This document shows, piece after piece, positions 27,501 through 36,400 of a stretch of 64,000 nt of DNA. The DNA lies in the NCBI RefSeq assembly GCF_016097555.1, contig NC_054702.1, positions 67,272,001 through 67,336,000 on the forward strand, in the 5' to 3' direction. Positions within the stretch are counted from its first letter, which is position 1. Every line of letters starts with the position of its first letter. The notes under the pieces are model-generated. The model did no database searches and was not told where the DNA came from. It saw only the letters and a program-made list of their open reading frames with translations. Source of the DNA: Gigantopelta aegis (taxonomy: Eukaryota; Mollusca; Gastropoda; Neomphalida; Peltospiridae). The translations under genes were made by a program, and so were the position numbers.

Positions 27501-28988
27501 TTTTGACCCAGTAAACTACTTGAGTGACAAGTAAAATCTTGAGATGATGAGCTTTTGTGGAAATCATTTTTAAATACAGAATGGTTCAGTTAAAGAGTTA
27601 GAATCCACCATGAAAAATTCTTGACTGCAAAGATCACCATTTAATGTTTATTCCTATGACTATTAAACACCTTGTTACTGATAATTTATTTTATCATTTC
27701 AGCAATGGTCAGTACATTGTTGCTGGATCTGATGATGGGTCTTTCTTCATCTGGGAGAAGGAAACCACCAACATAGTCCGTGTTCTCAGGGGAGATGACT
27801 CCATTGTCAACTGTCTGCAGCCACACCCTAGCTACTGCCTTCTAGCAACGAGTGGCATTGATCCAGTGGTTCGATTATGGAGTCCGAAAGCAGAGGTTTG
27901 TATAAATAAAAGAAAAATCTAGTTTTACAATTGCAGATCTGGGCCAATATTTTTAAGCTATCTTAGCATTAAGATATCGTAAAAACCATTGTACGCTATG
28001 ATGTCACTATGGCATGTGTTGTAGAGACGTTATAGCCTATGATGGTTTTATGATATTGTAACACTAATCTGTAACGTGAGACCATGATTGTTAGGCAGGG
28101 TAAAATATGTTTTGGCTATTAAAGTTTGTTTACCATTAAATTAGACATTACTTGTCTAATTTTAATATGTTTCTTGTCACCCAATAGCTGATGTCTCTTT
28201 TTTGTGCTGATTAAATATTTGTTCATTCATTCCTGCTGTTTGTAGTATTTCTGAATGCAATTTACTAGTATGCAAAACAGAATAGAGAAAGTACCTTGGA
28301 ATTTAGGGTCAGTGACTTGTTGGGGTTTTTGTGTGGGTTTTTTTGTGTTTTTGTGGGGTTTTTTTATCTCACTGCCCTCTTTCCTTTCTCTCCTTTGAAT
28401 TCCATCTCATTTCTTCCCAGGGTCAGTGACTTTAATCCATGTGCATTGACCAGTCCTCTGGATTTCATGGAAAAAGTTATTTCTACAAAATCATGGCACT
28501 GAAAATACACTGACCATTATCACGTAACATTATCCATCATTACTATGATTACTAAAACAGTTTTTGATGTGTTTTCCACATAATTTGAATTCCACAGCCC
28601 TGTTAAAAAATTTCATATTCAATATAAAGATTTTATAAATCACTCCAAGTCTGAAAAAAATATGCTGTGTGTATTTATAATGATTAAAACATGAGAAAGA
28701 ATTATAATAGTAGTGCATCTGTGAGATTATTTTGTAAACAAAAAACAACATGTGTACGGCAGAAAAATAAAAGTATATTACACCTATGTCATATTGCAGG
28801 ATGGCAGTAAAAATGAGCGTGAGATTGACAACTCTGATGATGCTGCATCAGCCAATCAGAAGAGGATGAATGCCGACCCCTTGGAGGTCATGTTGATGAA
28901 CATGGGCTATCGAATTACGGGCTTTCTCGATGTGGACGAGGATGAAGGGGAGAGATCTGATAACCCAGTGAACTGTCGACAGACATAA
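7390..28988 (+). CDS. WDTC1: WD and tetratricopeptide repeats protein 1 (DCAF9 / adipose), complete, 14 exons
   Basis: Coding exons: 7390-7437, 7952-8035, 10748-10794, 13145-13256, 13910-14097, 16411-16635, then either 18001-18086 or 19468-19559, then 22925-23125, 24051-24204, 25300-25482, 26070-26305, 27056-27218, 27703-27895 and 28800-28988 (TAA). All junctions are GT-AG and all phases agree, giving 702 aa with the first alternative exon or 704 aa with the second (human about 677). The start MNTSWTLKRKLQRELD has an in-frame TGA nine bases upstream. Order of domains: five N-terminal WD40 repeats (GHQGCVNCLEW, TGHQGNIFTVK, HAGRVKRVATAP, and so on, with YDLR and YDRR motifs of the DDB1-binding WDxR type); a TPR block of about 100 residues (from FVESLKKRANSCFEKEQYTK); the highly conserved GHCNTTTDIKEANFFG segment; two more WD repeats (GSDDGSFFIWEKETTNIVRV, ATSGIDPVVRLW); and the tail RRMNADPLEVMLMNMGYRIT. 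Known family role: substrate receptor of CUL4-DDB1 ubiquitin ligase, linked to fat storage. Identity is near certain by recalled similarity to human WDTC1. Confidence 0.97.
8208..9332. mobile_element. 1.1 kb inverted-repeat element, copy 1 (WDTC1 intron 2)
   Basis: Starts caggggacaatatttc and ends gaaatattgtgccctg, which are near-perfect inverted termini, with TTAAGA repeated on both sides (8202-8207, 9333-9338). Near the left end are repeated ggtaacc/ggttac motifs. There is no open frame that looks like a transposase, so it is non-autonomous. It is highly similar over its length to the copy at 21223-22467. Confidence 0.8.
11076..11576 (-). mobile_element. SINE interrupted by a LINE tail
   Basis: Reverse-oriented SINE: its 3' end (complement of ttaatgacaccactagagca) is at the left, then agcaaggg-acttttatatgc, then ataccagtcatggtgcactg, and after the interruption aacccaatgggcccactgac and the decayed tRNA head (ccactgggctacgtccc). 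The SINE body is split at gaacgaga by the LINE fragment at 11298-11480. Confidence 0.8.
11298..11480 (+). mobile_element. 5'-truncated LINE 3' end nested in a SINE
   Basis: The frame ending at 11446 reads CPLHNSEKSHFWPHGTDLH, then QKLWGSREDLQTTAQFITQI and GISV, stop. This resembles the C-terminal end of I/Nimb/Jockey-type LINE proteins (a zinc-knuckle cysteine followed by a conserved WGS..DL..TA.FI..-G.S pattern). After about 20 more bases it ends in a (GAA)n tail, and gaacgaga is duplicated at 11290-11297 and 11481-11488. Tail plus target duplication show target-primed insertion. Only the last 180 bp of the LINE are present. Confidence 0.75.
12237..13051. mobile_element. TTAA-flanked 0.8 kb MITE (WDTC1 intron 3)
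   Basis: TTAA at 12233-12236 and 13052-13055 flank ends agggacacaccctagtt and, complemented, atccgcacaccctagtt. TTAA targets are typical of the piggyBac superfamily. The longest frame inside (112 codons from 12638) resembles nothing I know and is probably chance. Confidence 0.6.
13618..13661. repeat. (CATT)n microsatellite
   Basis: About eleven tandem copies of the 4-bp unit in WDTC1 intron 4; it may be the tail of a degraded SINE, since acacccagtagctgatgtat just before it resembles a SINE end. Confidence 0.9.
14270..14420 (+). mobile_element. SINE fragment
   Basis: Contains cccatgactggtatatcaaa, ggctgtggcattc and gcggtagcaggtttcctctc, the middle of the SINE body in the plus direction. Both ends are missing. 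Confidence 0.65.
14424..15580. mobile_element. 1.15 kb inverted-repeat element (WDTC1 intron 5)
   Basis: Left end agtgttctcgctgggtga with aaaggagggcggcc, and the complement of the right end acacttctcgctgctcc with agcagggcggcc, align over about 45 bp with gaps. A C-run (14483-14500) and gggcgg-rich motifs lie near both ends. No transposase frame is visible. Confidence 0.55.
18001..18086 (+). CDS. WDTC1: WDTC1 alternative exon 7a
   Basis: An 86-nt exon between attcag and gtacta. It enters in phase 2 and leaves in phase 1. It encodes FPWEHPHLETMEGEDYSLP, then QGCLSYFVA, so the protein reads ...SSR-FPWE...LSYFVAG-HLP. Human WDTC1 has LPDGAAQYYVAGHLP at this place, so the end of the exon is conserved. 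It lies in the linker between the fourth and fifth WD repeats. It shares its phases and the W-E...LP..C....VAG pattern with the exon at 19468-19559, and only one of the two can be used in a productive mRNA. Confidence 0.88.
18684..18834. repeat. Near-perfect 70-bp foldback in the intron between WDTC1 exons 7a and 7b
   Basis: The left arm (18684-18753, includes tatcatgtttatgtccc) and right arm (18766-18834, includes gggacataaacatgata) pair with only a handful of mismatches around a 12-nt loop gagctttagcaa. Just to its right, ttgttacccata (18836) and tatgggtaata (19004) suggest the foldback is part of, or next to, a further small inverted-repeat element. Confidence 0.85.
19468..19559 (+). CDS. 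WDTC1: WDTC1 alternative exon 7b
   Basis: A 92-nt exon between ttgccag and gtatga, with the same entry (2) and exit (1) phases as 7a. It encodes TAWENLNLMNTLFSPDEFG, then LPSDCADFYVA, so it gives the same W-E...LP..C....VAG framework with a middle two residues longer. If 7a and 7b are both spliced in, the second is read out of frame and reaches TGA within nine codons. If both are skipped, the following exon is read out of frame and also reaches TGA. This is the signature of mutually exclusive duplicated exons. Confidence 0.88.
20345..20715 (+). mobile_element. Full-length tRNA-derived SINE
   Basis: Head gcaggccatcggtctacagg, box B gggttcggatcccag, body gatcccttgctgccaatcgg, and 3' end ttaaatataacacttc with a (TTTC)n tail. 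About 370 bp, in WDTC1 intron 7. Same family as the copy at 45676-46068. Confidence 0.9.
21223..22467. mobile_element. 1.25 kb inverted-repeat element, copy 2 (WDTC1 intron 7)
   Basis: Same family and same orientation as 8208-9332, with termini caggggacaatattt and gaaatattgtgccctg flanked by TACAA on both sides. It carries an extra stretch including a (TTA)n run at 21476-21508 that accounts for most of the length difference. Confidence 0.8.
23467..23575 (+). mobile_element. SINE 3' end
   Basis: tctgtgtggttcttaaccat through gtcattaaataaaatatttc and a (CCTT)n tail; the 5' two thirds are absent (5' truncation). Confidence 0.8.
24428..24560 (+). mobile_element. Diverged SINE head
   Basis: Traces of the tRNA-like head (tactgggttcatgtccc as box B) and of gagtgcaccacaaggcaaaa, which matches the gagtgctccgcaaggctcaa segment of intact copies. 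Decayed. Confidence 0.5.
24574..24764. mobile_element. 190-bp inverted-repeat MITE
   Basis: Ends tcaggcctctgaaaatt and, complemented, tcaggccctctgagaatt. Lies in WDTC1 intron 9. Contains repeated gggttact motifs like those in the 8208/21223 elements, so it may be a small relative of that family. Confidence 0.6.
27937..28095. mobile_element. Small inverted-repeat MITE, copy 1
   Basis: agctatcttagcattaagat and cgtaaaaaccattgtacgct are mirrored by gcctatgatggttttatgat and attgtaacactaat on the right. Related to the copy at 29404-29550. Lies in the last WDTC1 intron. Confidence 0.55.
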
Positions 28989-29403
28989 TGTGTAGCTGTG
29001 TTCCAGTAATATCAAGTCTTTAAAAAAAGACTGTTGTTTTCCTATTGTTGTGTTAAAACAACTGTAAATGTGATGATGTACAGATAACGGCACATTTACA
29101 GTGGATGTTTTAACCAGTGTTGTGACTGAACCCATGTTGACTGTTTGTTTTTCATTTCCTAATAGATAAAACACCCTCAAAATACATCACAGTTGAACTT
29201 TGTTTTTAACTAACTGTCCTCTTTAAGTATTAGAAAGTGGCCTCTGAAGGTAGATGACTGCTTAATATAGTTCAATTTGTACTATTAAACGATTTGAAAA
29301 GATTACGGTGGTCTTTTAGGCAATAACTGCTCAACAAAGTTTCGACTGTGTTTGTAAATCTTTAGAGAGTTCCCCAGTTTACAAGCAATCAACCATCAGT
29401 AAA

Positions 29404-29550
29404 AGACCTGGCTACAGATTTCAAAAGCTATCTTAACCCAAAGATATCGTAAAACTGTCATAGACTATGATGTCACTATGACACATACCATAGCCTACAA
29501 TGGTTTTACAATATCATAGCACTAAGATGGCTTTGAAAATATGAGCCCTG
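29404..29550. mobile_element. Small inverted-repeat MITE, copy 2 (WDTC1 3' region)
   Basis: agctatcttaacccaaagat and cgtaaaactgtcatagacta are mirrored by agcctacaatggttttacaa and agcactaagatggct. Its position about 420 bases after the stop would place it in the 3' UTR. Confidence 0.6.
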
Positions 29551-30682
29551 GAGAATTAGATGTTTTTCATACTTTCATTTAGAATCTTGCAGATGAAAAT
29601 ATACAGGAGATTGGGTTGGATTTTGAAATGCTGAAAAAAATGACCTATATTTAGGTGTTGTGTAGAGATTTCAGCATTTTAAAGATCATTTCAGCTGTTA
29701 TTTTTAAATGGGTTTCGCATCTCTGCTTTTATTTGGATTAAAAATGACATCTACACCACAGACAACTTAAATGCTGAGAGTTAATGTAGCTAAAATAGAT
29801 TCCTTTTATCTGTGAAGTGATGTACATTAATTTTATACTAGTCACCTTTTTTGTGCATAGCTTTAATCTAAGTAAGGTTGTGTCTACAAACGTTACCTAA
29901 TGGTATGTGTTATGCTTGCTTCATTATTTTAATACATTATTGATTACTCGGTAAAATTAAAATCATTTCCTTCTTGAGGCTATCCTTGATAAAAACATTT
30001 TGATTTTCAGAAGGGTGGTCACTCATAATTTATTCAATATGTATATTATACTGAATCAACTGAGAGCACCCATGAATTGGGGGAATTTTTCATTCAAATC
30101 TTGTATTGGTAAAAATAAAAATATTATGACTGAAAAGTTAAATATTTTCAGGTTACAGAAAATGAACTCATTTGTAGCATGTATGTTACAAATTCAATGT
30201 GTAAATTGTGATGATAAAGCAAGATATATTTTAATAAAACATAGAGAACTGTTAAAATATTAGCAGGCTTGATTTATTACAGATATGTAGCTTTTATATG
30301 ATGGTAGCTTTTTACAAATATGTGACCATATGTATTCAGTCTGATGTTTAAATATTTATTATCTCAGATTTGCAAATGATTTGTTATTTTAACATAATGC
30401 TTTCTTAATTTGAATTTGTTGAACAGATTAGCAAAACAAAGTAGAAAGTATTCTTTAAAGGGTCACAATGTTATCTTGTAGATGGGTTTTTGAAACCTGA
30501 CAAACTTTAAAACAGTTCCATAAGACTTTTGTTAGTATCTAAAGGTCTGTTTACACATAACTTTTTCACAAGCATACAAAATGCACTCTATTTTGCTACC
30601 TCAGCCCTCCACACCCATGTTGCTTTTGCAAGCCTAGAGCTACATTTGTTGGTTTTGTTTTAAAAGCGTACACTGACATTAA

Positions 30683-31064
30683 AGGGACATTCCCGAGTTT
30701 GCACCATTGTAAGCTGTTTCCGACTAATAAAATATTTCTACGATTAAACATACATATTAAATATATTTTCTTGTTTAGAATATCAGTGTCTGTATATTCA
30801 ATGTGTTTCGAATCGTCTTAATATTTGTAAGAAGCCCAAACTGGATTTTGTCTTCAAATAATTTCGTACGTACAAAAAAAAATATTTTAGGAAATATAAT
30901 GCAATTCAACCTAGTACAAATATTAGAACAATCAGAAACATGTTTAATATACAGCCACTAATATATTATGCACAAAAATATATTTGATATGTAATTACAA
31001 TCGTTAAAAAGTCTCTGTTAGTCGATAACATCTTAAATACTGCAGCAAACTCAGGAATGTCCCT
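30683..31064. mobile_element. TTAA-flanked 380-bp MITE
   Basis: TTAA on both sides (30679-30682, 31065-31068). Termini agggacattcccgagtttgc and, complemented, agggacattcctgagtttgc differ by a single base. A diverged relative starts near 49112 (agggactgtccctgagtatg), with the shared inner motif cagtgtctgtatat-caatgtgtt. Confidence 0.85.
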
Positions 31065-32008
31065 TTAACAGGCATGCATACATATACACACAGCAGCGTA
31101 CAGTTTGTGAAAATGTTTATAATTGGAATGATGCCTAAAGGTGGAATTAATGGTCATTGAAATGGTATCTATGTATCTGTATCAAGGATAAGTAAATGCA
31201 AACATTTGTTTTATTATGTAATAATTGTATTATGTAGTAATAATGGAATTGTATACTAATATGTACAAAGAAATGGCAAAGCAAAATGTTGATAGGTCCA
31301 TAATTCATAACATTTCCATCATTTGACATGTATGTTTATATAATATTATATAAAACGTTTAGTTACAATATTAAATGAAATAAATAAATAGGTAAAGAAA
31401 TTCAATAGGTAAAGACTTGAATTTCAATATTCCAAACGCTTTAATTGAGGAGCCAAATGCATTAGCCATACCTGTGTTAAGTAGTGCCATGTGGTACAGT
31501 TAATTTTCTTCTGTATAATTTGCAGGTGCAGAGTTCGTTTTGAAAACAGTACCACTTTGCAATTTTGAGGGTACCTTTAAACAAATTGAGGGTACAGGTT
31601 TTTACCCATTTTACCACGGGGGGGAAAATCCATGGTATTAGATTATTATATTATGTGTCTATCAGTAGAGATGTTCGGGTGAGCATGTGTGATACAACTT
31701 AATATGAAATATGAAATATACAGTGTAAACATAATTTAAAATCAATCGGCATCTTTTGCATTTTCCTAGAATTTGACCATGTAAAGTTTACACACTATAT
31801 GGAGCTTTTATAAATCATTTGTTTCATCAACAAATATTTAACTCGGAAAGCCATTATTCTGACATATACATTTGAGACATAACACAGTGTGATCATGTTA
31901 TATTTCAAAGTCTTAACCATTTCAGATTATTGCATAAACAGAAATATTCTGCAGATACACCAATAATTAAAAGATATAACTTAGACTTGCCTAATATGTG
32001 TGCGTACA

Positions 32009-32009
32009 T

Positions 32010-32059
<50 letters not shown>

Positions 32060-32096
32060 CAACAACAACAACACAAATATCAACAACAACAACACA
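32009..32096. repeat. (CA)n followed by (AAC)n
   Basis: About 24 CA units (32010-32058) pass directly into AAC units with two interruptions (acaaatatc). Located before the candidate WDTC1 poly(A) site. Confidence 0.95.
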
Positions 32097-32354
32097 AATA
32101 TTTATATTTTCATTTTACTTTCACTTATGCTATTTATTTTTTGTTAAATTTAGAAACATTTAGCGCAGTGTAATGAGGTAGAACTAATAAAAAGCAACAC
32201 ACTTTATTACATTAATGTGTTCAGTGATTGTGATATTGTTAAATAATTGTGATGTGAGTACAGTAAAGTACCAGTTTTGACACTCCAGTTTTGTATAGTA
32301 ACAAGATGCAACACAGTTGAGTGTTTGTTGAAAAATAACTGCAACACGAGTTTC

Positions 32355-32360
32355 AATAAA
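32355..32360 (+). terminator. Candidate WDTC1 distal poly(A) signal
   Basis: AATAAA followed within 15 bases by a strong GT-rich element (tgttgatattggtgtgtttt). It would give WDTC1 a 3.4 kb 3' UTR containing a MITE and a (CA)n run. A more proximal end, for example near 30232, is equally possible. Confidence 0.3.
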
Positions 32361-32479
32361 CAAATGTGTTGATATTGGTGTGTTTTGTTCTTAATGCACC
32401 TGTCTTAGTCATTCACTGGCAGAATGCCTGCCCCAGATGTGGTGGGTCATGTAAGACTTTGGGTGCAGATACAGGACTT

Positions 32480-32710
32480 TTCGGGGGAGGGAATGCAACA
32501 TTTAAAAGTTCATGTATAGTCCTAGTATTCGTGGAGGAGGTGCAACATTTAAAAAGGTCACATATAGAAATTATGGAGAGGGTGTAACATTTAAAAAAGA
32601 CATCTACGTTATTCATGGAGGGGTGCAACATTTTAAAGAAGTCCTTTTACAGTATTCATGAAGGGTATGCCAACATTTAAAAAGAGCACTTCCAGTATTC
32701 AAAAGTACAT
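32480..32710. repeat. Degenerate tandem repeat, about 56 bp unit
   Basis: Four to five loose copies, each containing a form of gtattc-tggagg followed by tgcaacatttaaaaag. Copies differ by many substitutions and small length changes. Confidence 0.65.
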
Positions 32711-33411
32711 TAATATGCATTATTTATCAACAATTTTGCCCAGAAAGATCAAGCTATCATTTGTGCTTGTTTGCTCTGAAGGTTTATCTTGATGAACTAC
32801 ATTTCATTTGTCCCCCACTAAACACAAATAGATGTTTGGCTATTCGTCTACTAATTACTGGATTTGATGGCAGGGGTGGGTTGGCGTCTATACCCATCAC
32901 CATCCCCCCACCCCCGCTCAAGCAGATCCCCCCCAATATATTTTGTGGGCAAGCATGAATTAAATACAATTCTGTTATCAGTCTAAACCCCATGCAAAAA
33001 TTTCTGCCCACACATGTGGTGGGGTGAAATGTAGGGATGCACACCCCTGGACATATCCATTTTGACATATCAAAGACTCGGGTATGTAATGTCCTGGACA
33101 AACATGTTTTTGTGTCAGAATTAATTTATTATTAAACAGCTGCATATTATGTAAAATTTTGGTTGCTTGGTTAGATAGTAAAAGCTTGAAAGCATCCACC
33201 CAGTTTATTGGATTGACATAAAGTTACCCATTGTATTGTGGTCGTCTATATATACATTTATAAATTAACGCCTATTTCATTTTATTTGTTAGGTGTATTT
33301 TTATAGTTGGTAAAACCGGAAGTCAGTTTATTAGCGCCCCTTCGCACGTGGAATTGTCATTGTGCGGAAGCTCATCTGAAGGTTACGGTAAACTAACTAA
33401 CAACTGTCAAA

Positions 33412-36400
33412 ATGGATTTTTCACCACCACCAGGTGCCAAATTAGACGCCGCTAATAGAGAACAGCTGATGGAACAAGTTAAACAACAAATTGCGCTTGC
33501 CAATGCGCAAGAATTGTTACAGGTAGACTGCAGCATCGATCACGTTTCCGTCGATTGCGTTACGGCGTTTGCTTCTTGATCTTGATGGGCGATTCGTGTT
33601 GGGGGTGAGGGTGGAGGGGGATGGCATGACGTGCATACCCCTCCCCCAACACATGCGAGTGTTTTAAATATGTTAGGTAGCTTAGTTATAACTATTACGT
33701 TATACAATGTCATGAATATGTATTGCATCACATTTCGGTTAATAATTAAATAGGTGAGTTTGGACTATTATGGTAAAAACCAAAATACTTTCCTCAAAAT
33801 TAATAGGAAGTTAACTGGTGCCAGTCTAGGAAAGAGTACCGTATTTTCCCCACTATTGGGGTATTGAATTAACCATATGAACTGAGTATTGCATTAAACA
33901 TTACAAACGATGTAGTGCTAGGCCTGGATTCGAACTCCAGACCATCGGGACTGTAGCCGACCACTGTATCCACTCGACCATGCAGTGGATCAACAAGTGA
34001 AACTGCATTTTAATACTTATAAATCTCATAGGGTGTATTTTGACGGAATGAACCGAACGTGTACGGAATAAAACGAAGATTTAGTCCCATGATGCCTCAT
34101 TCTGTCTTCTGTTCTATATTTTCTTAGCACCCGTGTGGAAGAAATTTTATATAGAATAGTCAAAATGTCTACTTTTTTCCAAAACATAGCGATACACCAT
34201 TACGAAATATAAACTTCATGTTGTTTTACAGAACAAATTGTTTTAAAATATATTGTATATAACTATCGCTAACCCTAACCCTAACCTTAAACTAATTCCA
34301 ATGGTTTCTTTAAAGTAGAGGTGGGGCAACTTTTTGCCCCAGTCTATAAGCACAGACACTTTTTTTTAAATAAAATAAAACTGACATAAGCGATAATGTA
34401 TAGTCGCAGATACTGTGGACTTCAGTCTCCACAGGCTTGGCTGTTTGAAAGAGTTTGACCTGTACCCTTCTATTCTCGCAACCGAACATACGGGTACTTT
34501 GACCCCTGGCCACCATTGTTTATCATGTGACACGGTGAAGCTTCTCCTTAGTTACGTATGGTTTGATAGTGAAATGAGGCAACTTTGGTCGATCATTTAC
34601 AACAGTTAACGGTCACGATACCTAAAACATGTTGTGCAGTTGGCTGCATAAACCATAACATGATGTTAAAAAAAATATCGTTTTACAAATTTCCAAAAGA
34701 AGAGACTAGGCGCCGCTTGTGGGTAGGGTCATTAAAACAACAAACCTGATGGAATTCCATGGCTTCCCTCACAGAATGTGACTACGTTGACTTTAATGTT
34801 GTTGCTTGTTGACACCAACAGAGATTAATTTAGCAAACAAAATGGTTAAAGCATGTGCAGTGATAACAATCCCACATTATACTGTCAATAAAATACACAA
34901 TTCCATAGTCTTCCATGACCCCCCCCCCCCCCCCACACACACAAAACGATGCATCCAGTTCTTTAATAAAGAGTATATTCCTTTAGGCCAAAAAAAAAAT
35001 TGTTTGTTTCCGGTCACCCGACCGGCCCTGAACTTTTTTTTTTTCTGCTGGGGTGGGGTGGGGTGGGGGGAAGCGCACAGAGAAGTTGTGGTCGTGGATC
35101 GACAAAGCAGACGACAGAAGTACTCAAGTTGGATAACTCTTACACGTCAGTGTGTGTGTTAAATGGAGGTTGAGGGGTGTGGGGGGGGGGCAGCAGCGAT
35201 GGTTTTTATACACCCCCACCCCACTTTTTGGCACCTTCTTACGCCGTGCCCTGGACCCAATCACTGGTGTTGTTAGAAACTGGACCCAGACTAGACATGC
35301 CTGGACGTTGAATGGATATGAGCATAACTAATTTGTTTGAAATTGGAATCATTAACCAGTGTTCTACGTTGCGACTAAAATGTTCGCGTGGCGACTGACT
35401 GAATTTATTATCGTCGCCATCTGGCGACCGACTCCAAAAACATATTAAATTATTTGCCATGTGCATTCAGAGTCCTAGCAGCGAAAACAAATGAAATTTG
35501 TTGATATTATTGTGCAGTCGGAACATTTCACTATTTACGAAGTTGTCTGATTGATCACTGTGAATTCCGTATTAATTGTCGGTACAATTCAGAACTCATC
35601 ATTGATTTTAGTAATTTGGCGAAAACAATCCAGATACTTACAACACATTCATAAATGATACAAAATGAGTAGTGTCGCACTGTGGCGAGTAACATTTTAA
35701 GCTTGGCTAGTAAATTTTGTTTGTCCACTAGCCAAAGAAGAGTAAGTTATAAAACCGAGTGTAGAACACTGTTAATAGCACGTGCTCTTATTAGGTACCA
35801 CGGTAATTGGTGACACACGAGATCGCATGACAGTACGGTAACGTGTGTGGCGATTAAACGGCTTTTATTACAAACTGCTAAATACTGTAGGCCTATAGAG
35901 GAAAATATATCGTATTATCGTAACTCCAGTCATCTCATACATTGTAGGTTTATTTTCTAAAAAAAAAAACGTGCGATCTCAAAACAATCAAGGATTTCTC
36001 AATACCACATGCACAAACTACAAGTCATCGCGGTTTTTTCACATGCAAAGGTGAAGGTCATTTGAAGAAGACGTGGTACAATTTTCGTTGTTGGCTACTG
36101 CTTAGGCCTAGTACCCAGAATTTGTTAATATACACGGGTGTAGCCTGTAGGAAGACACATAAAATTAATATATAAACCATCGATGCTGCTACTAAGTATC
36201 CCCTTCTCCGCTTCCTACGCCAGTGATGTAGATAGGCCTATCAACTGCTGGGCATGGGTAATAATTAAATAAACGGAATATTCAAGAATAACCACAAACA
36301 TTAAACTGTTCACATTTATTTCAGTGTTTCAGTTAATTGGGAATAAATTAATTTGGGTGATTTTAACATGGGTCCGTTCAATAGGCTAATAAACATTAAA

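Larger units (their letters stand above)
28989..33411 (+). other. WDTC1-TIMM13 interval
   Basis: No coding exon seen. It probably holds the WDTC1 3' UTR (to about 32.4 kb at most), two MITEs (29404, 30683), a long (CA)n-(AAC)n tract (32009-32096), a ragged repeat (32480-32710) and, just before 33412, the TIMM13 promoter region. The rest is AT-rich with no feature I can support. Confidence 0.6.

Noticed and set aside
33910-33985. Possible functional tRNA gene.
   Set aside because: T arm and promoter boxes are good, but acceptor ends do not pair and the anticodon loop has the wrong size.
34270-34288. Telomere repeat as a sign of a chromosome end.
   Set aside because: Only three units, in the middle of a gene intron.
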